NCBI GenBank assembly: GCA_023450775.1
Contig: JAEXGP010000307.1
Coordinates: forward strand, 1-41,760
Length of the DNA: 41,760 nt
Reading direction: 5' to 3'
Source of the DNA: Actinomycetes bacterium
GTDB lineage: Bacteria; Actinomycetota; Acidimicrobiia; Acidimicrobiales; Microtrichaceae
Under the pieces are notes generated by a model. It worked only from the letters and a program-made list of their open reading frames with translations, was not told the DNA's origin and did no database searches. The stretch's first letter is position 1. Every line of letters begins with the position of its first letter. Positions 6,622-13,547 of this stretch are shown piece by piece. The translations under genes and the position numbers were made by a program.

Positions 6622-7064
6622 GCCTCGCTCCCCTCGGACGCGCCGGCCAGCTCCTCGGTGTTCTCGATGCCCTCGAACTCGGAGGTGGCCGGAGCCGCCT
6701 CGTCGCGCTCGGGACGCTCACCGCGGTCGGGACGGTCACCGCGGTCGCCGCGAGGGCCACGACGATCGTCGCCGTCGCGGTCGCGGCGGCCACCCCGCTG
6801 GGTGGTGACGCGGTTGGTGTAGGGCAGGAGCGCCATCTCGCGAGCGTTCTTGATGGCGATCGCCACCTCGCGCTGCTGCTTCGTGTCGTTGCCGGTCACG
6901 CGACGGGCGCGGATCTTGGCCCGGTCCGACATGAAGCGGCGGAGCAGGTTGGCGTCCTTCCAGTCGACGTAGTCGACCTGCTCCGTGTTGAGGATGGACA
7001 CCTTCTTCTTGACGCGGCGGCCCGTGTCCTTGGGCTTGCCCCGCTTCTGCTGTGGCTTCGCCAT
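6618..7064 (-). CDS. rpsR: 30S ribosomal protein S18 with a long charged C-terminal tail
   Basis: The S18 core is residues about 1-90: Asp-Tyr-Val-Asp-Trp-Lys-Asp, Leu-Leu-Arg-Arg-Phe, Lys-Ile-Arg-Ala-Arg-Arg-Val-Thr-Gly, Ala-Ile-Lys-Asn-Ala-Arg, and Leu-Pro-Tyr-Thr. It has no Cys, so it is the zinc-free form. The protein is 148 aa whereas S18 is usually 75-90. The extra 58 residues are an Arg/Asp/Gly repeat region (Arg-Gly-Asp, Arg-Pro-Asp-Arg-Gly-Glu) ending in an acidic Glu/Ala/Ser tail. The frame is coupled on both sides (1-nt overlap with ssb, 4-nt with rplI), so the extension is genuine unless there is a sequencing frameshift. Its function is unknown; it probably projects from the platform surface. 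Confidence 0.95.
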   Translation of the reverse strand: MAKPQQKRGKPKDTGRRVKKKVSILNTEQVDYVDWKDANLLRRFMSDRAKIRARRVTGNDTKQQREVAIAIKNAREMALLPYTNRVTTQRGGRRDRDGDDRRGPRGDRGDRPDRGERPERDEAAPATSEFEGIENTEELAGASEGSEA

Positions 7065-7516
7065 CAGAACGGCTCCTCGTTGTCGTCGTATCCGCCGGAG
7101 GGCGGCGCGGTGGGCATGGGGGCGGAGTCGAACCCGCCGCCACCGCCACCCTCGCGGCGCTCCGTCTTCTGGACCTGGGCGGTCGCCCAGCGGAGGCTCG
7201 GGCCGACCTCGTCGGCGAGGACCTCCACCTTGTTGCGCTTCTCGCCGTTGTCCGTCTCCCAGCTGCGCTGCTGCAGCCGGCCGGACACCATCACGCGGGT
7301 GCCCTTGGTGAGCGACTCGCTCACGTTCTCCGCCAGCTCACGCCAGCAGACGATGTCGAAGAAGGCGACCTCTTCCTCCCACTCGTTGCTCTGCTGGTTC
7401 CGCCACCGGCGGTTCACCGCGAGCCCGAAGTTGGCGACGGCCGCGCCGCTGGGGATGAACCGCAGCTCGGGGTCGCGGGTCAGGTTGCCGATCAGCTCGA
7501 CGTAGTTGCCTGCCAT
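7064..7516 (-). CDS. ssb: Single-stranded DNA-binding protein
   Basis: 150 aa. The OB fold is residues about 1-110, with Val-Glu-Leu-Ile-Gly-Asn-Leu-Thr-Arg-Asp-Pro-Glu-Leu-Arg (6-19) and aromatic contacts Trp38, Trp46, Phe52-Phe53 and Trp58. A short Gly-rich linker follows, then the acidic tip Asp-Asp-Asn-Glu-Glu-Pro-Phe that recruits partner proteins. It coats single-stranded DNA at forks. It is located between rpsF and rpsR as in most bacteria. Its TGA overlaps the rpsR ATG by one base. Confidence 0.97.
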   Translation of the reverse strand: MAGNYVELIGNLTRDPELRFIPSGAAVANFGLAVNRRWRNQQSNEWEEEVAFFDIVCWRELAENVSESLTKGTRVMVSGRLQQRSWETDNGEKRNKVEVLADEVGPSLRWATAQVQKTERREGGGGGGFDSAPMPTAPPSGGYDDNEEPF

Positions 7517-7532
7517 GTCCGTTCCTCCTCGA

Positions 7533-7865
7533 TCAGCCGGCGGCCGTCAGGAGACCGCGGCGAGCGGCCTCCTTGTCGGGCAGCCGGATCAGCTTGTGGC
7601 GGACGACGTCGTCCGCCAGTCGGAGGAAGCGGTCGATCTCGTCGAGGTTCGGGGCCTCGGTGACGATCTCGAGGACGGTGTAGACGCCCTCCTGCTTGTG
7701 GTTGATCGGGTAGGCGAAGCGGCGCCGGCCCCAGTTGTCGACCTTGGGGGTGGTCCCGCCGTCGGCGGCCACCATCTCCTTGACCCGCTCGATGACCGCT
7801 CGGTTGGCGGCGTCATCGACGTCCTGGTCGACGATGATCATCAGTTCGTACGCGCGTGTGGGCAC
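7533..7865 (-). CDS. rpsF: 30S ribosomal protein S6
   Basis: 110 aa with the S6 pattern Tyr-Glu-Leu-Met-Ile-Ile-Val (6-12), Asn-Trp-Gly-Arg-Arg-Arg-Phe-Ala-Tyr-Pro-Ile (44-54) and Gly-Val-Tyr-Thr-Val-Leu-Glu (60-66). S6 pairs with S18 on the 30S platform. The start is GTG with GGGAGG about 10 nt upstream. It is the first gene of the operon, preceded by a leader of roughly 100 nt with a hairpin that might be a target for S6:S18 autoregulation. Confidence 0.97.
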   Translation of the reverse strand: MPTRAYELMIIVDQDVDDAANRAVIERVKEMVAADGGTTPKVDNWGRRRFAYPINHKQEGVYTVLEIVTEAPNLDEIDRFLRLADDVVRHKLIRLPDKEAARRGLLTAAG

Positions 7866-7910
7866 GTTCCGTTACCTCCCTCTGGACCTGGACCCTCGTG
7901 GGCCGTCAGG

Positions 7911-7929
7911 GTCCTGCGACCTGCAGGAC
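7911..7929 (-). promoter_or_regulatory. Hairpin in the rpsF leader
   Basis: On the minus strand GTCCTGC and GCAGGAC form a 7-bp stem with a 5-nt loop, about 45-65 nt upstream of the rpsF GTG. rpsF leaders in several phyla fold into an S6:S18-binding structure. Whether this one has the required bulged motif cannot be judged by eye. Confidence 0.35.
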
Positions 7930-7969
7930 AGGGCACCCGGCCGGGACCGGGCTCTTGTGTGACCGGGAG

Positions 7970-7998
7970 AGTGTAGTGGCGGCGGTCGCCACGGCACA
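7970..7998 (-). promoter_or_regulatory. Candidate promoter of the rpsF operon
   Basis: On the minus strand TACACT (7975-7970) would be the -10, with a weak TGTGCC 17 nt further upstream as -35. This places the transcript start about 100 nt before rpsF. Confidence 0.35.
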
Positions 7999-8097
7999 GA
8001 TCGCGGTCCCTGCCGGCCCCGTCCGTGGGGTCGGCGTCCACGCTCGCGCGGCCCTGTGACAGCGGGCCCCGCCCGACGCCGGCAGGGGGATCCGATG

Positions 8098-9039
8098 TCA
8101 GTCGGTGACGGCGGCGCCGTACAGCGAGAGGGCCTCGGCCTGCTCGGCGTTGAGGTGGTAGCTCTCGGTGTGGTCGGGGAACGCCTTGGAGCGCACGTCC
8201 ACCACGAAGTCGGACATGGCAGCCACCGAGGCGGCCTTGAGGTCCGCGTACCGGCGCACGAACTTGGCCGGCGTGCGGTCCTCGAGGCCGAGCAGGTCGT
8301 GGTACACGAGCACCTGGCCGTCGCAGTGGGGGCCGGCGCCGATGCCGATCGTGGGCACGTCGACCGCGTCGGTGACCATGCGGGCCACCTCGTCGGGCAC
8401 GCCCTCGAGCACGATGGCGAAGCAGCCGGCGTGGGCGAGCGCCTTGGCGTCCGCGACCAGCGCCAGGGCCGCCTCGGACTCCTTGGCCTGGACCCGGAAG
8501 CCGCCCATGGCGTGCATCGACTGCGGCGTCAGGCCCAGGTGCCCCATGACGGGGATCTCGGCGTCGATCAACGCCTCGATCATGGGGAGGCGCTTGCGGC
8601 CGCCCTCGAGCTTCACGCACTGCGCGCCGGCCCGGATCAGCTGGGCGGCGTTGCGGACGGTCTCCTCGGAGGACACGTGGTAGCTCATCCACGGGAGGTC
8701 ACCGACGACCAGGGCCGAGGGCTTGGCCCGGGCGACGGCGGCCACGTGGTGGGCCATGTCGTCGACGGTCACCGACAGGGTGTCCTCGTAGCCGAGCACG
8801 ACCATGGCGAGGGAGTCCCCGACCAGGATCATGTCCACGCCGGCGTCGTCCGCGATGCGGGCGCCCGGCGCGTCGTACGCCGTCACCATCACCAGCGGAT
8901 CGGCGGCGTCCCGGACCTTGCCGGCCCGGACCCACGGCACGGTGATCCGAGCCGGGCGGGGATGCGCCCCGTCGGCACCGGCGTTCGTGGGAGCAGCGTT
9001 CGCGGGAACGTTCTCGTGAACAGCATCGCGAGAGGACAT
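8098..9039 (-). CDS. panB: 3-methyl-2-oxobutanoate hydroxymethyltransferase (PanB)
   Basis: 313 aa. PanB makes ketopantoate from alpha-ketoisovalerate and 5,10-methylene-tetrahydrofolate, the first step of pantothenate synthesis. Motifs are Met-Val-Thr-Ala-Tyr-Asp (51-56), Asp-Met-Ile-Leu-Val-Gly-Asp-Ser (69-76, metal-binding Asp), Val-Val-Gly-Asp-Leu-Pro (111-116), Val-Lys-Leu-Glu-Gly-Gly, Gly-His-Leu-Gly-Leu-Thr-Pro-Gln, and the catalytic-Glu stretch Ile-Val-Leu-Glu-Gly-Val-Pro. About 35 N-terminal Ala/Asn/Pro-rich residues precede the usual start. The ATG at 9039 has AGGAGG 8 nt upstream and is well supported. It stands alone, with no panC/panD adjacent. Confidence 0.97.
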   Translation of the reverse strand: MSSRDAVHENVPANAAPTNAGADGAHPRPARITVPWVRAGKVRDAADPLVMVTAYDAPGARIADDAGVDMILVGDSLAMVVLGYEDTLSVTVDDMAHHVAAVARAKPSALVVGDLPWMSYHVSSEETVRNAAQLIRAGAQCVKLEGGRKRLPMIEALIDAEIPVMGHLGLTPQSMHAMGGFRVQAKESEAALALVADAKALAHAGCFAIVLEGVPDEVARMVTDAVDVPTIGIGAGPHCDGQVLVYHDLLGLEDRTPAKFVRRYADLKAASVAAMSDFVVDVRSKAFPDHTESYHLNAEQAEALSLYGAAVTD

Positions 9040-9244
9040 CAGCCCACCTCCTGGTCAGGTCCAGCGCCCCGTGGCTGCCGGCCGTCACCACGAACGGTAC
9101 GACAGGTCGATGGCATCGGGAAAGTCCGGTGAGCCGGGTGTCACCCCGGATCCGGCCCCGAGCCGGTCGATCGCTCAGGATCCCGCCGTCGCGTCGCAGG
9201 CGCCCGCACCGCCGGGTCGTCGACGACGGGGGTACCTTGCGCCC

Positions 9245-9439
9245 ATGGCGACCTGCACGAGCTGCGGACGGACCGACGAGGACACCACACCGGTGCGCCG
9301 CGTCTACCTGGTGCTGCCCGACGGCGCCCCGACGGACCCGGCATCGATCGAGGAGCTGGCCGAGACCCAGGTCGTCGACGAGGACGAGGACTGGTGCGCC
9401 ACGTGCTGCGACCAGTACCCGCACGTGCGCCGGGACTGA
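9245..9439 (+). CDS. Small protein with two Cys pairs (zinc-ribbon-like)
   Basis: A 64-aa acidic protein with Cys-Thr-Ser-Cys near residue 4-7 and Cys-Ala-Thr-Cys-Cys near 51-55, the two knuckles of a zinc ribbon separated by a beta-rich stretch (Val-Tyr-Leu-Val-Leu-Pro). I chose the ATG at 9245 because TACCTT lies 6 nt upstream and no Shine-Dalgarno is seen, the pattern of a leaderless mRNA. It is divergent from panB. A 17-bp tandem repeat overlaps its stop codon. Function unknown. Confidence 0.65.
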   Translation: MATCTSCGRTDEDTTPVRRVYLVLPDGAPTDPASIEELAETQVVDEDEDWCATCCDQYPHVRRD

Positions 9440-9496
9440 CAACTTCCCGGGACTAACAACTCCCCGGGCCCGACCACTCCCCGGGACCGACAGCTC
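9429..9496. repeat. Four 17-bp tandem repeats
   Basis: Four head-to-tail 17-mers of the form CCCGGGACYRACAACTC (9429-9445, 9446-9462, 9463-9479, 9480-9496) are progressively diverged. The first copy contains the stop codon of the small Cys-pair gene. The last ends 39 bp from the PBP stop codon. Confidence 0.8.
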
Positions 9497-9535
9497 CGAT
9501 CGGCGGTCGGTGCGCCGACTGACGGACCGGCGGGC

Positions 9536-11833
9536 CTACTGACCGGCGGGCGCGCCCCCGCCGGCCGGCGGCGAGGTCGTCGGCGTCGGCGCGGTGGTCG
9601 TCGAGCGGGGCACGGTCGTGGTGCTCGACGCGCCCGGCTTGGTGGTCGTGGTCGATCCGCCCGGCTTGGTCGTCGTGGTCGAGCCGCCCTTGGGCACGGT
9701 CGTGGTCGACGACCCGCTGGACAGCGCCATGTTCGAGTTCAGGATCTTCTGACCGGCGTCGGTCGGCGGGTACTTGCACGCCGCGTCGCCGGCGGTGGCC
9801 TTGCTCATGAAGTCGCGCCAGATGGTCGCCGGGAACGTGCCGCCCGCGACGCTCTGGCCCTTGTACGACTTCATCTCCTTGGGCTGCTCGTAGCCCATCC
9901 AGACCGACGCGGTCAGGTTGCACGTGTAACCCGTGAACCAGGCGTCCTTGGCGTCGTTGGTGGTGCCGGTCTTGCCGGCCGCGGGCGTCTTGAGCCCGGC
10001 CCGCGTGCCGGTGCCCTTCAGGATCACGCCCTGCAGGACCGTCGTGACGGTGTCGGCCACGTCCTCGCTGATGACCTGCTGCGGCTGCACCTCGGTGCCG
10101 GCATCGAAGAGCACCTCGCCGTCCGCGTCCTCGATCCGCGTGATCACGTACGGCTCGATGTGGCGGCCTCGGTCCGCGAACGTCGAGTACGCGGACGCCA
10201 TGTCCAGCACCGACACCTCCTCGGTGCCGAGCACGAGCGCGTAGACCGGATCGAGCTGGGCCCGGACGCCGAGACGGGTCGCCATCTCGGCCAGGCGCGG
10301 CGGCGTCACGGTGTCGACGATGCCCGCGTAGACGGTGTTCGTGGACTGCCAGGTGGCCTCCTCCACCGACTGCACGCCGTGGTCGCCCTTGTCGTAGTTG
10401 CCGGGCTTCCAGAGCTTGCCGGGCTCGGCGAAGACGCTCGGGAACATCGTCGTCGCCGGTGCCCGGAACCGGGACTTGGTGGAGTAGCCCTCCTCGACGA
10501 ACGCGGCGAGCGCGAACGGCTTGAACGTGGAGCCGGGTGCCCGGCCGGACCCTCCGCCGGCGCTGCCGAGCGCCAGGTTCACCTTGTTGGCCTCGTAGTC
10601 GCGCCCGCCGACCATCGCCCGGATCCGGCCGTCCTTGTCGATGGCCACGAGGGAGCCCACCGGGCCGTCGGGCTGGTCGAGCGTCTTGTTGACCGCGTCG
10701 ACCGCGTACTTCTGCAGCTTGGGGTCGAACGAGGTGTAGACCCGCAGGCCCTTGGTCTCGGCACCCGGCCCGAAGCGCTCGCGCAGCTGGGAGCGGACCC
10801 ACTCGATCCAGAACTGGGATCCGAGCTCCTTGTACTCCACGTCGCCCAGGTCGGAGTGCTCCTCGGCCCGGGGCCGCACGGTGACCTCCTGCGGCTGGCC
10901 GGTCGGCGACGTCGGCTCCGAGTTCCACGGCACGGCGTTGGCGAACGCCGCCTGGTCCTCGGTGATGTAGCCCTCCTGGACCATGGCGTTGAGCACGGTC
11001 TTGCGGCGGCGGGTCGCCTCCTCGGGGTCACGGGTGGCGTCCGCGCGCTCCGGGGCGCGGATGAGCCCGGCCATGTAGGCGGCCTGCGGCAGCGTCAGGT
11101 CCTTCACGCCGACCCCGAAGTACGCCCTGGACGCCGCCTCCACGCCGTAGGCGCCGCGGCCGAAGTAGACCTCGTTGAGGTACCGGGTGAGGATCTCGCG
11201 CTTGTCGAGCGTCTGCTCGAGCTTGACCGCCAGCACCGCTTCCTTGATCTTGCGGGTCAGCGTGCGCTCGGAGGTCAGGTACACCGACTTCACGTACTGC
11301 TGCGTGATCGTCGAACCGCCCTGCTTCGACTGGCTGTTGCCCAGGATGTCCTGGCTGAAGGCGCGGGCGATGCCGACGGGGTCCACGCCGTTGTGGTCGA
11401 AGAAGTTGCGGTCCTCCGCCGACAGCACGGCCTGGACGAGCACCGGCGGGAGGTCGTCGTAGTCGACGACCACTCGCTCCTCGCTGGCCGAGAGGCGGGC
11501 CATGGAGTTGTCGAAGCCGCACTCGCCGGCCGGCACGTCGATGTCGCACACGAAGGTGGTCTCGGACTGGCGCTTGGCGGGCGGCAGCTCGATGGTGTTC
11601 AGCGCGGCCCAGATGCCCCCGACCGCCACGACGGCGAGCACCAGCGCGGCGTAGGCGAAGCGACGCCAGCGCCAGAGGAAGCTCCGCTTCCTGGGACCCT
11701 CCGTTCCGCCGTTGCCGCCGCTCGACCTGCTGCCGCCGTTGCCGGAGCCGGACGCACTTCGAGCCGGCGCGCGGCCCGAGAACGGCGCGGTGCTGCGACG
11801 GGGGCGTTCGGAGGGAGGAGGCGGGGCGGGCAT
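9536..11833 (-). CDS. Bifunctional class A penicillin-binding protein
   Basis: 765 aa. A cytoplasmic Ser/Gly/Pro-rich tail (1-50) precedes one membrane helix (about 58-78). The GT51 glycosyltransferase has Glu140-Asp-Arg-Asn-Phe-Phe as catalytic acid motif, then Gly-Gly-Ser-Thr-Ile-Thr-Gln-Gln (172-179), Lys-Ile-Lys-Glu (195-198) and Tyr-Leu-Asn-Glu-Val-Tyr-Phe-Gly (218-225). The transpeptidase has Ser435-Thr-Phe-Lys438, Ser497-Thr-Asn499 and Lys621-Thr-Gly623. A Thr/Pro/Lys-rich low-complexity tail (about 705-765) follows and may run through or along the wall. It polymerises and crosslinks peptidoglycan outside the membrane. DUF5318 lies upstream, as beside ponA1 in mycobacteria. Assignment to PonA1 versus PonA2 type is not certain. 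Confidence 0.95.
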   Translation of the reverse strand: MPAPPPPSERPRRSTAPFSGRAPARSASGSGNGGSRSSGGNGGTEGPRKRSFLWRWRRFAYAALVLAVVAVGGIWAALNTIELPPAKRQSETTFVCDIDVPAGECGFDNSMARLSASEERVVVDYDDLPPVLVQAVLSAEDRNFFDHNGVDPVGIARAFSQDILGNSQSKQGGSTITQQYVKSVYLTSERTLTRKIKEAVLAVKLEQTLDKREILTRYLNEVYFGRGAYGVEAASRAYFGVGVKDLTLPQAAYMAGLIRAPERADATRDPEEATRRRKTVLNAMVQEGYITEDQAAFANAVPWNSEPTSPTGQPQEVTVRPRAEEHSDLGDVEYKELGSQFWIEWVRSQLRERFGPGAETKGLRVYTSFDPKLQKYAVDAVNKTLDQPDGPVGSLVAIDKDGRIRAMVGGRDYEANKVNLALGSAGGGSGRAPGSTFKPFALAAFVEEGYSTKSRFRAPATTMFPSVFAEPGKLWKPGNYDKGDHGVQSVEEATWQSTNTVYAGIVDTVTPPRLAEMATRLGVRAQLDPVYALVLGTEEVSVLDMASAYSTFADRGRHIEPYVITRIEDADGEVLFDAGTEVQPQQVISEDVADTVTTVLQGVILKGTGTRAGLKTPAAGKTGTTNDAKDAWFTGYTCNLTASVWMGYEQPKEMKSYKGQSVAGGTFPATIWRDFMSKATAGDAACKYPPTDAGQKILNSNMALSSGSSTTTVPKGGSTTTTKPGGSTTTTKPGASSTTTVPRSTTTAPTPTTSPPAGGGAPAGQ

Positions 11834-11972
11834 GGGACGGTGCGGTCGATCTGCGCGCAGGGGCGCGCCGAAACGAGGGCGGCGACATTCTGCCCCGATC
11901 GCCCGTCGGGGTTCTCGCGGGAACCTGAGAACCGGCTGCGTCAGCCGCGCCGCCCGGGGCGGCAGCCGTCGC

Positions 11973-12329
11973 TCAGTCGCTCGCGGGAGGACCGACCGGC
12001 GTGATGTCGAGCAGGTGGTTCCAGCGACAGCTCAGGCACACCTCGACCGTGTAGCACCGCAGTCCGCCGGCGCTGGCCCGGTCCGCCAGCTTGAGCAGCT
12101 CGGAGCGGCTGGCCACCACCCGTCCGCCCGCCGGCATCCGTGGCCCGAACACGAAGCGGGCGAGCCGCAGCTCGTGCTCACCGCAGACCGGGCAGTCGTG
12201 ACGGGCCCGCTGCGCGCAGTTCCGACCCACCCGCAGCAGCTCGTGCTGGGCGTCGCACACCTCGGCCTGCGTCAGCTCGCCGGCCCGGTACCGGTGCAGC
12301 AGCCGGCGACGCGCGAAGCGGTAGTCCAC
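11973..12329 (-). CDS. DUF5318 family protein
   Basis: A 118-aa protein with the family pattern Val-Asp-Tyr-Arg-Phe-Ala-Arg-Arg at the start, Val-Cys-Asp-Ala-Gln-His-Glu-Leu-Leu-Arg, Asp-Cys-Pro-Val-Cys-Gly, and Val-Glu-Val-Cys-Leu-Ser-Cys-Arg-Trp-Asn-His-Leu-Leu. Two CXXC pairs suggest a zinc ribbon. It is an actinobacterial family of unknown function, commonly next to a class A PBP (Rv0049 beside ponA1), as here. I prefer the GTG at 12329 because family members start near the Val-Asp-Tyr motif; an in-frame GTG about 30 codons upstream is possible but runs toward a tandem repeat. Confidence 0.85.
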   Translation of the reverse strand: MDYRFARRRLLHRYRAGELTQAEVCDAQHELLRVGRNCAQRARHDCPVCGEHELRLARFVFGPRMPAGGRVVASRSELLKLADRASAGGLRCYTVEVCLSCRWNHLLDITPVGPPASD

Positions 12330-12414
12330 CGAGCCGGGTGTGGTCCCGGGACGTCCGCCGGACTCCGGCGCAAGGAACGGCACGGCGGCCAAGGGTACCG
12401 CCCACCCCTTCCTG

Positions 12415-12483
12415 CGCACGGCCGCGACCTGTCGACCCGTACGGCCGCGACCTGTCGCTGCGTATGGCCGCGACCGGGTCCCC
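12415..12483. repeat. Three 23-bp tandem repeats
   Basis: Three copies share CGYAYGGCCGCGACC (12415-12437, 12438-12460, 12461-12483). The first two are nearly identical and the third diverges at its end. They lie in the divergent gap between DUF5318 and the methyltransferase, which otherwise shows nothing recognisable. Confidence 0.75.
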
Positions 12484-12595
12484 GAGCCACCGCGGCGGGT
12501 CGGGTGGCCGGCCCGACGGCCGTCCCGACGGTCGTGCCATGAGGCCGCGGGACGGTCCACGACCCGCCAGGGCCGCTCCGCCAGACTGAGCGGCG

Positions 12596-13405
12596 ATGGG
12601 TACCTCCGCCTCCGCGACCGGTCGACCGCGCCATCCGTCAGCCGGCAACCTCAGCTCGCGCCCGGCGCTCGTCCGCGACGCGGCCTCCCCCCACCAGCTC
12701 CCGCCCGCCAGCTTCCCGCACGGCGCCGACGCCGGCCGGGACCGGGTCCGGCTGGGCCCCGACCTGGACGACGAGGCGCTCGAGCGGCTGATCGGACCGG
12801 TCGACGGCAAGCGCGTCCTGGACCTCGGTTGCGGCGCCGGCGCCGCGACGATCGCACTGGCCCGCCGCGGCGCCCGCGTCACCGCCGTCGAGGCCTCCAC
12901 CGCCCGGCTGGCCCAGGCCCGTGCCGCTGCGGACGTGGCCGAGGTGCGGGTGGAGTTCCACCACAGCGACCTGGCCGACCTCGCCTTCGTCCGTGCCGAC
13001 ACCGTCGACCTGGTCCTCGCCGTGTACTCGCTCGCCGGTGTGCAGGACCTGGGCCGGGTGTTCCGCCAGGTGCACCGCGTGCTCACGCCCGGCAGCGCGC
13101 TGCTGATCTCGCTGCCGCACCCGTTCGCGACGATGCTCGAGGACGACCCCGAGCAGCCGTCGCCCTACCTCACGCGCACCGCGTGGAGCGCGTCGCCGCT
13201 CGCGTGGCGGGCCGGTGGCGACGAGGGCGTGACCCACGTCCACCAGATCGGCGACGTCTTCACCACGCTGACCCGGTCGAACTTCCAGGTCGACGTCCTG
13301 CTCGAGCCCGAGCCGGTGCCCGGCTCGCAGAGCATCCACTCGTCGTCGCTGCTCGAGTGGGTGCCGCCGACGTTCGTCGTGCGCGCCCGCAAGCTCGGCA
13401 TCTGA
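12596..13405 (+). CDS. Class I SAM-dependent methyltransferase
   Basis: 269 aa. Motif I is Val-Leu-Asp-Leu-Gly-Cys-Gly-Ala-Gly (74-82), followed by Val-Thr-Ala-Val-Glu-Ala-Ser (acidic loop that binds the SAM ribose) and Asp-Leu-Val-Leu-Ala-Val-Tyr-Ser-Leu (motif IV region). After that come Val-His-Arg-Val-Leu-Thr-Pro-Gly and Leu-Ile-Ser-Leu-Pro-His-Pro, the usual motif VI pattern of methyltransf_11/25 small-molecule enzymes. About 50 disordered N-terminal residues precede the fold. The acceptor substrate cannot be predicted. It converges with the CCA enzyme, and a 24-bp tandem repeat fills the gap. Confidence 0.88.
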   Translation: MGTSASATGRPRHPSAGNLSSRPALVRDAASPHQLPPASFPHGADAGRDRVRLGPDLDDEALERLIGPVDGKRVLDLGCGAGAATIALARRGARVTAVEASTARLAQARAAADVAEVRVEFHHSDLADLAFVRADTVDLVLAVYSLAGVQDLGRVFRQVHRVLTPGSALLISLPHPFATMLEDDPEQPSPYLTRTAWSASPLAWRAGGDEGVTHVHQIGDVFTTLTRSNFQVDVLLEPEPVPGSQSIHSSSLLEWVPPTFVVRARKLGI

Positions 13406-13418
13406 CTCGATCCATCCG

Positions 13419-13510
13419 TCCGGATTCCCCGGTCGGGCCGGGTCCGGATTCCCCGGTCGGGCCGGGTCCGGAGTCTCCGGTCGGGCCGGGTCCGGAGTCT
13501 CCGGTCGAGA
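13419..13510. repeat. Four 24-bp tandem repeats in a convergent gap
   Basis: The units run TCCGGATTCCCCGGTCGGGC plus four bases: 13419-13442, 13443-13466 (identical), 13467-13490 (GAGTCT variant), and a partial fourth from 13491. Any RNA from either direction could fold through the CCGG cores, so the array may also serve as a termination zone. Confidence 0.8.
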
Positions 13511-13547
13511 TCGCGACAAGGGATGTCGCTGTGCACCCCTCTATCCG

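Noticed and set aside
8008..8088. Inverted repeat CCCTGCCGGC / GCCGGCAGGG downstream of panB as a terminator
   Set aside because: The arms are about 60 nt apart with no strong intervening stem; too weak to call.
13419..13510. CRISPR array
   Set aside because: The 24-bp repeats are head to tail without spacers and no cas gene is nearby.
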